A model generated the notes under the pieces. The model saw nothing but the letters and a program-made list of their open reading frames with translations. It was not told where the DNA came from and did no database searches. Below are positions 48,870-58,402 of a DNA stretch of 64,000 nucleotides, one piece after another (position 1 is the stretch's first letter; each line of letters opens with the position of its first letter). Location: NCBI GenBank assembly GCA_963664625.1, contig OY761541.1, positions 496,001-560,000 on the forward strand. Direction: 5' to 3'. The position numbers and the translations under genes are program-made. The stretch comes from CBDCFV01 sp963664625. GTDB lineage: Bacteria > Chloroflexota > Dehalococcoidia > Lucifugimonadales > UBA3495.

Positions 48870-50176
48870 CGGCGTTGCCCTCCACGTACTAGGTCCCGGT
48901 ATATGTTCTCCACCGCCAACGCGTGCCCGGTCATATCCGGGACGTTCCAGTCCGCCGACTGCACGTACCCGCGGCGCCCCAGCCTGGAAGCCAGCGCCGG
49001 GTCGTCCGCCAAGCGTTGCATCTGTACGGTAAGCGATGCGGCGTCACGGTGTGCGAATAGCAACCCGTTCTCCTCGTGGCGGACGTATTCGGCCATGCCC
49101 CCGTAGTCCGCGGTGATCACCGGGACGCCGGCCTGCAAGGCTTCGTGAATCACCAGCGGCGAGTTCTCCGCCCAGATGGAGGGCACCACGATGGCGTCGC
49201 ACCGGTTGAACACCTCAGGGACGATGTCCCGGTTCCGGTACTCGCCCATCCACTGGACCCTATCGCCGGCGGAGCCTGGCAAGGCCTTGGCCAAGGCCTT
49301 GAGACCGGCGGTCTCCACTCCCCGGTCCCGTCCCCAGACCCTGAGCAGCGGTTCGCCGGCAACTTCGCCGAAGGCCTGTATCAGGTGGTCCACTCCTTTG
49401 GCCGGGATGTGGGTCCCGATGTAGCCGAAGGTAAACGGCTCTCCCCCGTCGCGCTTCCTGCCCTTCAACCGGTCCAGATGGAACCCGTAGTCCAGGTAGA
49501 CCAGTTTTTGTTCCGGGATACCGAAGTCGTCCCGGAAGCGGCGCAACAGGTACCTGGCCGGCGCAATGAAGACATCCACCGCCTCGCATACCTCCCGGAC
49601 GTGGGCCATGCGACGCCCCACCCAACCGATCCAGTAGGCGGTGTCCAACTCGTACTGGTCCGGGTCGCCGCCGAAGTAACGGCGGTAGCAGCGCTCGGCG
49701 CACTTGCGGTCGTCCTGACCGTCGCAGACCGCCCAGTTGTCATCAGGGTCCTGAGGGTACATCTGGATGAACTGACCCCGGGGGCACATGAGCCAGTAGT
49801 CGTGCAGCGTGAAGACTATCGGAATACGGCGGCGGCGGGCGGCGAACACCAAGGACGTGGAGAGATGGTTCAGGTGACCGACGTGCACCACATCGGGCCG
49901 GACCCGGTCCAGCAGGCCGGCGAAGGCGTCGTCCACGGCTTGATGACGGTACCCGTCCCGTGCCCGGGCCATGTTGATCACGTGGAGAGTGATACTAGTG
50001 TCGGAGGGGTCTACCTCCTGTTGGATAGCGTATTCCGGCAGGAACGCGTTCTCCTGCCGGGTGAAGACGTGCACCTCGTGCCGCCCCGCCAACGCTTGGG
50101 CCAAGCCCTGGGTATAGACCTCGGACCCCGCGTTGTACCGCATCGGATAGCCGTGAATCACTTGGAGGATCTTCAT
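48866..50176 (-). CDS. Glycosyltransferase family 4
   Basis: 436 aa GT-B glycosyltransferase. Starts at the ATG ending at 50176 (KILQVIHGYPMRYNAGSEVY); the frame extends upstream but that extension looks non-coding. Donor-domain marks: FGYIGTHIPAKGVDHLIQAF (about 265), CDAIVVPSIWAENSPLVIHEALQAG (about 345, with the EX7E pattern) and GLLFAHRDAASL. Between domains is a Cys-rich insert (CDGQDDRKCAERCYRRYF). First gene of the four-gene reverse operon, whose next start overlaps its stop by 4 bp. Likely builds a cell-surface or secondary-metabolite glycan. Confidence 0.92.
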   Translation of the reverse strand: MKILQVIHGYPMRYNAGSEVYTQGLAQALAGRHEVHVFTRQENAFLPEYAIQQEVDPSDTSITLHVINMARARDGYRHQAVDDAFAGLLDRVRPDVVHVGHLNHLSTSLVFAARRRRIPIVFTLHDYWLMCPRGQFIQMYPQDPDDNWAVCDGQDDRKCAERCYRRYFGGDPDQYELDTAYWIGWVGRRMAHVREVCEAVDVFIAPARYLLRRFRDDFGIPEQKLVYLDYGFHLDRLKGRKRDGGEPFTFGYIGTHIPAKGVDHLIQAFGEVAGEPLLRVWGRDRGVETAGLKALAKALPGSAGDRVQWMGEYRNRDIVPEVFNRCDAIVVPSIWAENSPLVIHEALQAGVPVITADYGGMAEYVRHEENGLLFAHRDAASLTVQMQRLADDPALASRLGRRGYVQSADWNVPDMTGHALAVENIYRDLVRGGQRR

Positions 50177-50301
50177 AGGAATCGCTTCCAAACGGAAGGG
50201 CTTGTTGCCGTCTGCCCAGACCAAGATACAGGCTCCGGAACAGGTGGACAAGTGGAGGAAAGTCTTGCGGTTGGCTGGGCGGTCAAGTCCCCGGACTCCG
50301 T

Positions 50302-50982
50302 CTATTGCCACAGGTCGGGATCGGGCCGGTTCATCAGTACCAAGCCCAGATACCCATACCAGATAGCCAGTAGCACGTAGAAGCCCCGGGCCAAGGTGAT
50401 AAAGGTGTCGAGGCCGTCGTTGTAGAGTACCGCTATCATGAAAAAGACCATTACGGCCAGGCTGACAAGGGAAGCCACCAGCGAGATTATCCGGTTGAAG
50501 TCGTCTCTCGTGGAGAGGCCCAACGCGAAAATGAAGCCGCCAAACCCAAGCGTAATCCCGCCGGCGTAGAAGATAGCGGAGCCGGCGTAGTAAACGGGAA
50601 GGCTTCCCGCGATCTGGTCGCTGGTCTGGGCATCGGCCAGAATGAAGTCCATGCCCACGGTCAGAATCCAACCGGTCAGTCCGACCAGGATCATGAAGAA
50701 ACCCATCTGAACGAGCGCCTTGCCGTTGCCCTGCAAGGTTACGTTCCGCATCAGCGCATAGAGGCCCGAGAGTATTATGGCCAAGCCAAGCATTATCCCC
50801 ATGTTGGTTACATTGGTCAGCGCGGCGTTGGCGCCCTTGGCCGTTATCAAGCCAACAGGGTCCGACACCTTGGCGCTGTCTATCAGTAGTCCACCCGGCT
50901 CTATGAGAAAGAATGCGAAGGCGATCATCGGACCGAATATGAGAGACAGACCCGCCAGCCTGTTCACGGATATAGTGCCCAT
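50302..50982 (-). CDS. Polytopic membrane protein of unknown function
   Basis: 226 aa with about six or seven hydrophobic helices (LAGLSLIFGPMIAFAFFLI, MGIMLGLAIILSGLYALM, MGFFMILVGLTGWILTVGM, AIFYAGGITLGFGGFIFAL, IISLVASLVSLAVMVFFMI, GFYVLLAIWYGYLGLVLM). The start at 50982 has a strong AAAGGAGG 7 bp upstream. No catalytic motif is seen and I do not recognise the family; it resembles DUF4386-like small membrane proteins only in general layout. It lies 125 bp upstream of the glycosyltransferase start on the same strand. Confidence 0.75.
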   Translation of the reverse strand: MGTISVNRLAGLSLIFGPMIAFAFFLIEPGGLLIDSAKVSDPVGLITAKGANAALTNVTNMGIMLGLAIILSGLYALMRNVTLQGNGKALVQMGFFMILVGLTGWILTVGMDFILADAQTSDQIAGSLPVYYAGSAIFYAGGITLGFGGFIFALGLSTRDDFNRIISLVASLVSLAVMVFFMIAVLYNDGLDTFITLARGFYVLLAIWYGYLGLVLMNRPDPDLWQ

Positions 50983-51434
50983 GTTTGGACCTCCTTTATG
51001 CAATGTCGTGAGAAGGACCCAATGGGTCCAACCCCTCCCCGTACATATCCTGACGCCAGAGTTGCGGCATTGCAATAGGAAAGCGACCTGCCCTCGATAG
51101 TCTCGTAGGACGTCCGTGCTCACAAGCATGTCCATAACGCATACGGACGGTTCAAGGGTACAGAGGCCAGGGAACATGGGACCTGGGGATGAGCGCAAGA
51201 TACCGTATGACGCCAGATAGAAGATTCCGGCCTGGAATAGTCGGGTAGCGTTCCGATTTAGGTGGTGTAGTTGGTTGTAGGGTAGGGGAAGCAAGAGGGA
51301 GCCGAGAGAGTCCTTCCGGAGGTGCAGGCGATGCCTACTCCAATCAATCCCAAGTCCTTGGGTTAGCTTGCCTGCCAGGGAAAGGGTACAATGAGTGCCC
51401 AGCTCCACGGGTTGGCATCAAACGGACGGAGGAG
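50983..51434. other. Intergenic region between divergent genes
   Basis: 452 bp without a supported gene. It holds GGACCCAATGGGTCC (51014-51028), a near-perfect palindrome close to the start of the membrane-protein gene that could be an operator or attenuator stem. Nothing else distinctive is seen. The two flanking genes diverge, so both promoters should be here. Confidence 0.5.
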
Positions 51435-52715
51435 ATGATCGTGGCCAGCGAAAGCAACGGAGGACCAGCAGCTATTCCGGGCCCCATATTCGATCCCGAA
51501 CGGCTGTCCGGGGCGATGGAAGCCCGTGGCATGGACGGCTTGGTGATTACCACCCCCTTGAACGTTACCTACCTGTCGGGACACAACCCCACGGCGCCCA
51601 AGGCTGACGAGCCGCCGGGGGTTGCTGTGGTTATCTCGCGGCATGACTTGCAACATCCCGTTCTGATTGGGCCAGACGCCTTTCTCACTCCCTTCCTCAT
51701 GGCGCCTATATGGATCGAAGACCTGCGTCCCCACCGCAGCGTGTTCCTTCCGGTGGGCGCACCCGTTGATGGGTCTGACTTCTTCAGGTTTATACCGGCG
51801 TCCCGGCAGGACGCCGGCTGGATAAAAAACGCCGCAGACAAGTTTTCCGGTGGCTTTACCCAAGCTATTCAAAGCGCGATACGGGATTTGGGCCTGGTTC
51901 ATGGCCACATCGGCTACGATAACCTGAGAGTGGGGGCCAGAGTGGCAGGCTCCCTGGCGGACGTAATCGACGCCTACGACACGATGATGTTCGTTCGGGA
52001 GAGGAAGAGCTCCCAGGAAATCGAATGGCTGCGGGAAGCGACTCGCGTGAACCAGGTGGCCATTGAACGGACGGTGCAGTCATGGAGCCGGGGTAAGACC
52101 TGGAAAGAGCTGGTGGATACCTACCACAGAGAGGTCACCGGGCTGGGAGGATGGGTTTACGACCCAGGTGGAGTATTCTTCGCCAACCCGCTGGACGGCG
52201 ATCCCGCCGTACGCCTGCGTGTTGACTCCGAGGACTTCGTGGTCCAGCCGGGCACCAACATCATGTTTGACTGCCACGGCACCAAGAACCAGTATTGCTG
52301 GGATGGCGGCAAGACCTGGGTGGTGGAGGATTACGGCTCGGGCATGTCCGGCCGCATCGCCCGTGCGACCGCCGAAGCGATGAACGAGATTCAGGATTCC
52401 ATGCGCCCCGGAGTCAGGATCAGCGAACTGCAGAAGAAGAGCCGGCGAACATTTCAACAGTTGGGCGTGCCTCAGCACGAATCAGTGCTTACCTACTTCC
52501 ACGGCCTGGGATTGAGTCACGCGGACGTCCTGGCGTTGGTAGAGGACGGCGCCGATCCCGACTGGAAGCTGGATGCGGGCATGGTGATAGCCGCCCATCT
52601 TCTGTGTCCGGGCGACGAGAAGGAACGCTGCTGGATCGAGGAAGTATTCTTGATCAAGGAGGGAGAACCGGAGCCCCTCTTCACCTGGGGCAACGACCCC
52701 TTGACCACCGGTTGA
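51435..52715 (+). CDS. M24-family (aminopeptidase P/creatinase-like) protein
   Basis: 426 aa with a creatinase-like N-terminal domain (1-175) and pita-bread M24 domain (185-415). Candidate metal ligands: MFDCHGTKNQYCWDGGKTW (two Asp), TYFHGLGLSH (His) and CWIEEVFLI (Glu). The segment that normally supplies the fourth ligand (GMVxxxEPG) reads GMVIAAHLLCPG, so that Glu is absent. The protein may bind one metal, or act as a metal-independent amidinohydrolase-like enzyme in the manner of creatinase. ATG51435 follows GGAGG by a short space. Flanked by the convergent GMC gene. Confidence 0.85.
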   Translation: MIVASESNGGPAAIPGPIFDPERLSGAMEARGMDGLVITTPLNVTYLSGHNPTAPKADEPPGVAVVISRHDLQHPVLIGPDAFLTPFLMAPIWIEDLRPHRSVFLPVGAPVDGSDFFRFIPASRQDAGWIKNAADKFSGGFTQAIQSAIRDLGLVHGHIGYDNLRVGARVAGSLADVIDAYDTMMFVRERKSSQEIEWLREATRVNQVAIERTVQSWSRGKTWKELVDTYHREVTGLGGWVYDPGGVFFANPLDGDPAVRLRVDSEDFVVQPGTNIMFDCHGTKNQYCWDGGKTWVVEDYGSGMSGRIARATAEAMNEIQDSMRPGVRISELQKKSRRTFQQLGVPQHESVLTYFHGLGLSHADVLALVEDGADPDWKLDAGMVIAAHLLCPGDEKERCWIEEVFLIKEGEPEPLFTWGNDPLTTG

Positions 52716-52775
52716 GGTTATCGATGGCCCCACCGGGATAGCATACGTTGGTGGGGCCTGGCTTGACGGTAGGGG

Positions 52776-54350
52776 TTAAGCCGACGCAATCAAATCGGCG
52801 GCGCGTTCCCCTATCATGACAACCGTTGCATGGCTGCCGCCTGACCTTGTAACCCGCGGCATCACCGACGCATCGACCACCGACAACCCCTTTACTCCCT
52901 TGACGTTGCAGTATTGATCAACAACCGCCATCGGGTCTGAATCCGGGCCCATCTTGCACGTGCCGGACACATGCCTGGCTGTTCCAACCGTTTGGCGTAT
53001 ATAGAGGTCCAAAGCGTCGTCGTCGGCGAGAACGTCATCCGTTGGATGGATACGGTAATCGGCCACGTCCTTAAACGCATTGGATTCAAGGAATCTGGTC
53101 GCCATCCGTATGCCTTCCCTCACCCGGCGCATGTCGTTTGGATGCTGAAGATAGCGGTAGTTGAAGGTCGGCTGCACTGATGGATCGGCAGACGCAAGCC
53201 TGACGTATCCCGCGCCGTCGGGTAGCCCGAGGGTGCACGAGATTCGCGCCACCCGGTCCGGGGGAACATCATCGTTGAGGAACTTGGTCCGCAAACCGGG
53301 GACGCGCTCCGGCCGTTCGTCAACCATTGGGGTGGCCCTCAGCAACATATCATTGACTTCGCTGGACCCTTGGGAGGTGTAGTGTAAACAAAAGCGCGCC
53401 GCATCCAGATCAGAAACCAGGGTCATCCCGTCTTTGACCTTAAAGGTAATCTGGGCGCTCAGGTGGTTGAACAGGTTCTGGCCCACTCCGGGAAGCTCAT
53501 GAACCAGAGGTATTCCAAATTGTTGAAGTTGGTCGCTGGAGCCGATTCCCGATAGCATGAGCAGGTGGGGCGACTTGAGAGCACCAGCGCTCAACACAAC
53601 CCGGTCCGCTTCAACGTTGAAAATCTCGCCCCCGCTCTCTACTTCCACACCGACGGCCACTCGATCCTTGATCAACACCTTCCTGACGAAAACCCCTCCC
53701 CTCACCGTGAGGTTAAGGCGGTGGCGCATGGGGTTCAGGTGAGTGATAGCAGCGCTCATCCTCCAGCCGTCCAGGTTGTTCGAGGGCCACACGCCAACGC
53801 CCGAGGGGTTCGGGCCGTTGGTATCCTCGACCACCCCGTAACCCGCCTCCAAACAGGCTGCTTGGAAGGCCTTTTGGATGTCTGCCAAGGGCCCGGTCTG
53901 ACGACGCCTTACCGGCATCGGCCCGTCGGTCCCATGAAAATCATCCCGAATGTCGAGATCGTGCTCAGATTTTCTAAAGTAAGTCAGTACCTTGTCATAA
54001 GACCATTGATCGTTGCCCATAGCGGACCAGGAGTCGAAATCCTCAGGCAACCCCCTTTGCATTGCCTGACCGTTGATGGACGACCCTCCTCCGATCACCT
54101 TGCCCTGCGCTACGTGGATCTCCCCTTGCTCCTCGGTGATCGTTCCCCGCAGGGCCCAGTTATGTTCCGACTCCGGGGATTCTGCAAAGCTTGTGTTACC
54201 GAACTTTATCTCGTCCGGAAGATAGGTTGGATCTGGGTAGTCCGGTCCGGCTTCCAGCAACAGAACGGAGGTATTCGGGTTTTCAGCCAATCTGCTGGCC
54301 AGCACCGATCCAGCCGCTCCCCCACCAACGATAACAACGTCATATTTCAT
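52776..54350 (-). CDS. GMC-family FAD-dependent oxidoreductase
   Basis: 524 aa, the same length as and closely similar throughout to the protein at 2828-4402: both share SPESEHNWALRG, EEQGEIHVAQGKVIGGGSS, INGQAMQRGLPED and DFHGTDGPMP. Rossmann GGGAAG at 9-14; signature 2 SAGALKSPHLLMLSGIG. Catalytic His in ARHVSGTCKMG and GGSHATVVMIGER. It is therefore a duplicate within 50 kb, now inverted. It faces the M24 gene. The two probably oxidise related alcohols. Confidence 0.93.
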   Translation of the reverse strand: MKYDVVIVGGGAAGSVLASRLAENPNTSVLLLEAGPDYPDPTYLPDEIKFGNTSFAESPESEHNWALRGTITEEQGEIHVAQGKVIGGGSSINGQAMQRGLPEDFDSWSAMGNDQWSYDKVLTYFRKSEHDLDIRDDFHGTDGPMPVRRRQTGPLADIQKAFQAACLEAGYGVVEDTNGPNPSGVGVWPSNNLDGWRMSAAITHLNPMRHRLNLTVRGGVFVRKVLIKDRVAVGVEVESGGEIFNVEADRVVLSAGALKSPHLLMLSGIGSSDQLQQFGIPLVHELPGVGQNLFNHLSAQITFKVKDGMTLVSDLDAARFCLHYTSQGSSEVNDMLLRATPMVDERPERVPGLRTKFLNDDVPPDRVARISCTLGLPDGAGYVRLASADPSVQPTFNYRYLQHPNDMRRVREGIRMATRFLESNAFKDVADYRIHPTDDVLADDDALDLYIRQTVGTARHVSGTCKMGPDSDPMAVVDQYCNVKGVKGLSVVDASVMPRVTRSGGSHATVVMIGERAADLIASA

Positions 54351-54673
54351 GGGCCCTCCTCAAATGCTTCGTCTTCTAACACAGGATTTCCCAATTTTAA
54401 CTGATTCCGCTGAGGATAGGACGTTCCGAGATCTCTCCAATTATTAACCGGCATTCTTCATATCGGCTGACTCCGAACAGCGCAATTGGAGCTTATTGCC
54501 GGTCTTCGGTGCTTGTCAATCCTCTTTCGCTCCTGCGTGGGATAAGGTTTCTGCCGAACACCGAGGCAAATACGCTATCGTGTAGAATTCTCCTGCAAAT
54601 TGGCGCAACACACGGATAGAATCGATGGTCTATACACGAAGTCATTTGGTTGATCCCGAACCGGAGAACCTCC
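54351..54673. other. Intergenic region before defence genes
   Basis: 323 bp between the divergent GMC gene and the helicase gene, less GC-rich than its surroundings. No supported gene. It should hold the promoters of both; I do not see a confident -35/-10 pair. A sequence-composition change at this point would fit the left edge of a transferred island. Confidence 0.45.
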
Positions 54674-57600
54674 ATGCCTAGAATCTTCGACAATCTCACT
54701 CAGGACTCCAAGCTCCTGCCTGCTTTGCAGGACACTTTCGCCCTGTCATCACGGGCGGACCTCTGCGTTGGGTACTTCAACCTTCGGGGGTGGGCCGGTC
54801 TTACGCCTTCCGTTGACCGTTGGCAATCGGACGAAGGCCCTTGCCGCGTGCTCATTGGGATGCAGCGTCTTCCCCACGAAGAACTCAGGGACGCCCTCAG
54901 CCTGGCGGACCGATCTCCGGGCATGGACAACCGCACCGCCCACCGCTTGCGGCTCCAGTTGGCGGAGCAGTTGCGCCAACAACTGACCATCGGGGCGCCC
55001 AACAACGCCGACGAGCAAACCTTGCGACAGTTGGCCGCCCAGCTTCGCGCCGGGAAGGTCGTGGTCAAGCTGTTCCTTCGTCATTCCCTGCACGCCAAGC
55101 TCTACCTCCTCTACCGGGACGATCCCATCAACCCCATCGTGGGCTATTTGGGCAGCAGCAACCTGACCTTTGCCGGCCTTTCAGGGCAGGGCGAGCTGAA
55201 CGTGGACGTTCTGGACCACGACGCTGCCATCAAGCTCAAGCAATGGTTCGAGGACCGGTGGAAGGACCGTTATTGCGTTGACATCACTGAGGAGTTGGTC
55301 CAAATCATTGAGGATAGCTGGGCGAGGGAGGCATTGGTCCCGCCCTACCACGTTTACCTGAAGATGGCCTACCACCTTTCCCACGAAGCCCGCGCCGGCT
55401 TGGCCGAGTACAAAATTCCGAGGGTCTTCGGCAACCGATTGTTTGACTTCCAAGCGGCGGCGGTCAAGATTGCGGCCCACCATCTGAACAAGCGAAACGG
55501 GGTCCTCATCGGCGACGTGGTGGGCTTGGGCAAGACCCTGATGGCGACCGCCGTGGCCCGCATCTTCCAGGACGACTTTGACTTGGAGACGCTCATCATC
55601 TGCCCGAAAAACCTGGTTTCCATGTGGGAAGACTACGCCCACGAGTACGGGCTGCGGGCCCGGGTAATCTCCATCAGCCAAGTGATCGGGCAGTTGCCAA
55701 ACCTCCGGCGGTATCGCTTGGTGGTCATCGACGAAAGCCACAACCTGCGAAACCGGGAAGGCCGCAGGTACCGGGCAATCCAGGAGTACGTCCGCGAAAA
55801 CGAAAGCAAGTGCATCCTGTTGTCGGCTACCCCCTACAACAAGACCTACTTGGACTTGTCCAGCCAACTGCGGGTATTCGTAGAGGATGACCAGGACTTG
55901 GGAATACGCCCGGAACGGCTCCTCCGTGAGTTGGGAGAGGTGGAGTTCAGCAGGCGGCACCAAGCGTCACCGCGCACAATGGCGGCCTTCGACCTCAGCA
56001 CGTATCCCGACGACTGGCGCGACCTGATGCGTCTCTACTTGGTGCGGCGTACCCGCAGCTTCATCCAGGACAACTACGCGGATACGGACCTCGGCACGGG
56101 ACGGAAGTACCTCACCTACGAGGACGGCAACAAGTCCTACTTCCCTGCCCGTGTGCCCAAGACCATCAAATTCGCCATCGACGAGTCCGACCCCAACGAC
56201 CAGTACGCCCGCCTCTACTCCCCCGGCGTGGTGGAAACCATCAACGAGTTGGAACTGCCCCGCTACGGCCTCTGGAACTACATTTCCGACTCGCCGCCCA
56301 GCCCGCCCACCGAAGCGGAAGCAAGACAGATTCAGAACCTGTCCAGGGCCGGCCGCAGGCTGATGGGCTTCTGCCGGACCAACCTGTTCAAACGCTTGGA
56401 AAGCAGTGGAGCGGCCTTCCTGCTGTCCGTGGAGCGGCACCTGCTCCGCAACTACGTGTTCCTCCATGCCATCCGCAACGGGCTGCCCTTGCCTATCGGG
56501 ACCCAGGACGCGGAGATGCTCGATTCCCGGTTCACCGACGACGACGAAAATCAGGCCGCAATGGATTTCCTGGAATCGGAGGAAGAGGACGAACAGGAGC
56601 AGGAAACCGAGGAAGCCGGACGGAGCGGGTGGACCTCCGCCGAATGCGAAAGTCGCGCCGCGGAGATATATGCAGACTACGAGCGGCTTTACCGGCGCCG
56701 GTTCCGCTGGCTGCGCTCCGACCTGTTCAGGGATGGCTTGAAGGCCGACCTACAGGCGGACGCTAATGCCCTGCTGGGTCTGCTTCAAACTCACGGAGCT
56801 TGGCGGTCGGAACACGACGCCAAGCTGAACGCGCTGCACTCGCTGCTAACAAAGACCCATACCGACCGCAAGGTGCTGGTCTTTTCCCAGTTCGCGGACA
56901 CCGTCCGGTATCTTGAAGAGCAACTCAAAGACAAGGACGTAAAGGGCATGGCCGGCGTTACCGGGAACTCGGCGGACCCCACTGCTTTCGCGCGCCGTTT
57001 CAGCCCGGTCAGCAACCAAGTGCAGGATATAATGACTCCCGAGCGGGAGTTGCGGGTGCTGGTGGCGACCGACGTGTTGAGCGAAGGGCAGAACCTCCAA
57101 GACTGCGCCATCGTGGTGAACTATGACCTGCCTTGGGCCATCATTCGGCTCATCCAGCGGGCCGGGCGCGTCGACCGGATCGGGCAGACAGCGGAAGAGA
57201 TACTCTGCCACTCCTTCCTTCCCGCCGAGGGGGTGGAGCGCATCATCGACCTGCGCGGGCGGGTCCGTAGCCGCCTTCGGCAAAACGCCGAGGTGGTGGG
57301 CGCCGATGAGGCCTTCTTCGAGGACGAGGCCGACGAACAGACCATTCTCAACCTCTATCACGAGCGGGCGGGGATACTGGACGGCGACCCGGACGGCGAG
57401 GTGGACCTGGCTTCCCACGCCTACCAGATCTGGAAGAACGCCGTCAGCGCCGACCCCAGGCTGGAACGGACCGTAACCAACCTGCCGGACGTGGTCTTCT
57501 CTTCTCGTCATCACACCCCCATCGCCCAGCGGCCCGAGGGTGTTTTGGTCTTCGTCCGCACTCCCGACGGGAACGACGCCCTAGCCTACGTCGACCGGGA

Positions 57601-58180
57601 CGGGAAGAGCATCACTGAGTCCCAGTTGGAAATCTTGGCGGCGGCGGAGTGCCGGCCGGATACTCCGCCTCAACCCCGTCACGAAATCCATCACAATCTG
57701 GTGGAACAGGGTGTAAAGCATATCGCCAAGGAAGAACAGCGGGTTGGAGGCCAACTTGGACGCCCTTCCGGGGCGCGCTTCCGCACCTACACCCGGCTCA
57801 AGTCCTACGCTGACTCTATCAAGGGACAACTCTTCGACGTTCCCGCGCTGCACCAAGCCCTGGACGACATTTACCGCTACCCCCTGCGCCAATCTGCCGT
57901 CGATACTCTCAACCGGCAACTTCGCAGCGGCGTTGACGACGCGGTGCTGGCCGAGTTGGTAATCGCCCTGCGGGACGAAGACCGGCTGTGCCTGACCGAG
58001 GACCATGAAAGCGAGTCCCAGGAACCGCGCATCATCTGCTCCTTGGGGCTGTTCGATAATGGCTCTAGCCCGCCAGATCCGATGCAACGGGATCGAGACT
58101 CTCTCGGGATAGTAACGGTCTCGACAGGGCACGAAACGTCATGGAGCAGGGACGAAATCTATAATGACGATGGCCGATGA
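54674..58180 (+). CDS. PLD-nuclease/SNF2-helicase fusion, defence-type
   Basis: 1168 aa. N-terminal phospholipase-D-like nuclease domain (about 1-200) with HSLHAKLYLLYRDD and GSSNLTFAGLSGQGELN, the HxK..SSN motif (about 137-165). SF2/SNF2 helicase: Walker A GDVVGLGKT (about 278), DESH box VVIDESHNLRN (about 351), LLSATPYNKTYLDLSSQL (about 384), and motif VI QRAGRVDRIGQ (about 828). An acidic stretch (ESEEEDEQEQETEEAG) lies near 640. ATG54674 follows GGAGAACCTCC; a longer start at 54650 lacks an SD. It is followed by an Eco57I-type methyltransferase, a pairing expected of a restriction or DISARM-like anti-phage system. Confidence 0.9.
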   Translation: MPRIFDNLTQDSKLLPALQDTFALSSRADLCVGYFNLRGWAGLTPSVDRWQSDEGPCRVLIGMQRLPHEELRDALSLADRSPGMDNRTAHRLRLQLAEQLRQQLTIGAPNNADEQTLRQLAAQLRAGKVVVKLFLRHSLHAKLYLLYRDDPINPIVGYLGSSNLTFAGLSGQGELNVDVLDHDAAIKLKQWFEDRWKDRYCVDITEELVQIIEDSWAREALVPPYHVYLKMAYHLSHEARAGLAEYKIPRVFGNRLFDFQAAAVKIAAHHLNKRNGVLIGDVVGLGKTLMATAVARIFQDDFDLETLIICPKNLVSMWEDYAHEYGLRARVISISQVIGQLPNLRRYRLVVIDESHNLRNREGRRYRAIQEYVRENESKCILLSATPYNKTYLDLSSQLRVFVEDDQDLGIRPERLLRELGEVEFSRRHQASPRTMAAFDLSTYPDDWRDLMRLYLVRRTRSFIQDNYADTDLGTGRKYLTYEDGNKSYFPARVPKTIKFAIDESDPNDQYARLYSPGVVETINELELPRYGLWNYISDSPPSPPTEAEARQIQNLSRAGRRLMGFCRTNLFKRLESSGAAFLLSVERHLLRNYVFLHAIRNGLPLPIGTQDAEMLDSRFTDDDENQAAMDFLESEEEDEQEQETEEAGRSGWTSAECESRAAEIYADYERLYRRRFRWLRSDLFRDGLKADLQADANALLGLLQTHGAWRSEHDAKLNALHSLLTKTHTDRKVLVFSQFADTVRYLEEQLKDKDVKGMAGVTGNSADPTAFARRFSPVSNQVQDIMTPERELRVLVATDVLSEGQNLQDCAIVVNYDLPWAIIRLIQRAGRVDRIGQTAEEILCHSFLPAEGVERIIDLRGRVRSRLRQNAEVVGADEAFFEDEADEQTILNLYHERAGILDGDPDGEVDLASHAYQIWKNAVSADPRLERTVTNLPDVVFSSRHHTPIAQRPEGVLVFVRTPDGNDALAYVDRDGKSITESQLEILAAAECRPDTPPQPRHEIHHNLVEQGVKHIAKEEQRVGGQLGRPSGARFRTYTRLKSYADSIKGQLFDVPALHQALDDIYRYPLRQSAVDTLNRQLRSGVDDAVLAELVIALRDEDRLCLTEDHESESQEPRIICSLGLFDNGSSPPDPMQRDRDSLGIVTVSTGHETSWSRDEIYNDDGR

Positions 58181-58214
58181 TGTCCTTTTTGTCGATACCA
58201 ACGTGCTGCTGATG
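58170..58214 (+). pseudogene. PIN-toxin fragment cut by repeat DNA
   Basis: Overlapping the helicase stop, ATG58170 opens MADDVLFVDTNVLLMQG, a clear PIN-domain first strand with its catalytic Asp. After about 15 codons the sequence runs into repeat-bearing DNA (GGGCCCTTTCATTTTCCGG, then the palindromes at 58258) and the similarity ends. A lost toxin gene. Confidence 0.6.
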
Positions 58215-58257
58215 CAGGGCCCTTTCATTTTCCGGATTGGGTTACATAGGTCCCGTC

Positions 58258-58345
58258 TTTCCCGCGAAGGCGGGAAACCACATCACCGCGGCCTATGGCA
58301 AGTTTCCCGTGGCAAGACCACATAGATTCCCGCCTGCGCGGGAAT
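58258..58345. repeat. Two palindromic repeats in gap before methyltransferase gene
   Basis: TTTCCCGCGAAGGCGGGAAA (58258-58277) and ATTCCCGCCTGCGCGGGAAT (58326-58345), about 50 bp apart. Same family as the copies at 10126-10250, 42859-42878 and 60087-60106. They also disrupted the PIN-toxin reading frame. GAGAGGAAGAG (58386) supplies the next ribosome site. Confidence 0.8.
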
Positions 58346-58402
58346 GACGGGAAGGAAAATGAAAAGGCCCCGGTTGTTCACAAGTGAGAGGAAGAGTAAC
58401 TG

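Noticed and set aside
49076..50380. 434-codon plus-strand frame opposite the glycosyltransferase
   Set aside because: Shadow frame; low-complexity composition and no family features.
48866..50671. Extended 601-aa form of the glycosyltransferase
   Set aside because: The first 165 residues are Arg/Gly-biased, antisense to the membrane-protein gene end, and lack similarity; the ATG at 50176 begins the normal GT4 N-terminus.
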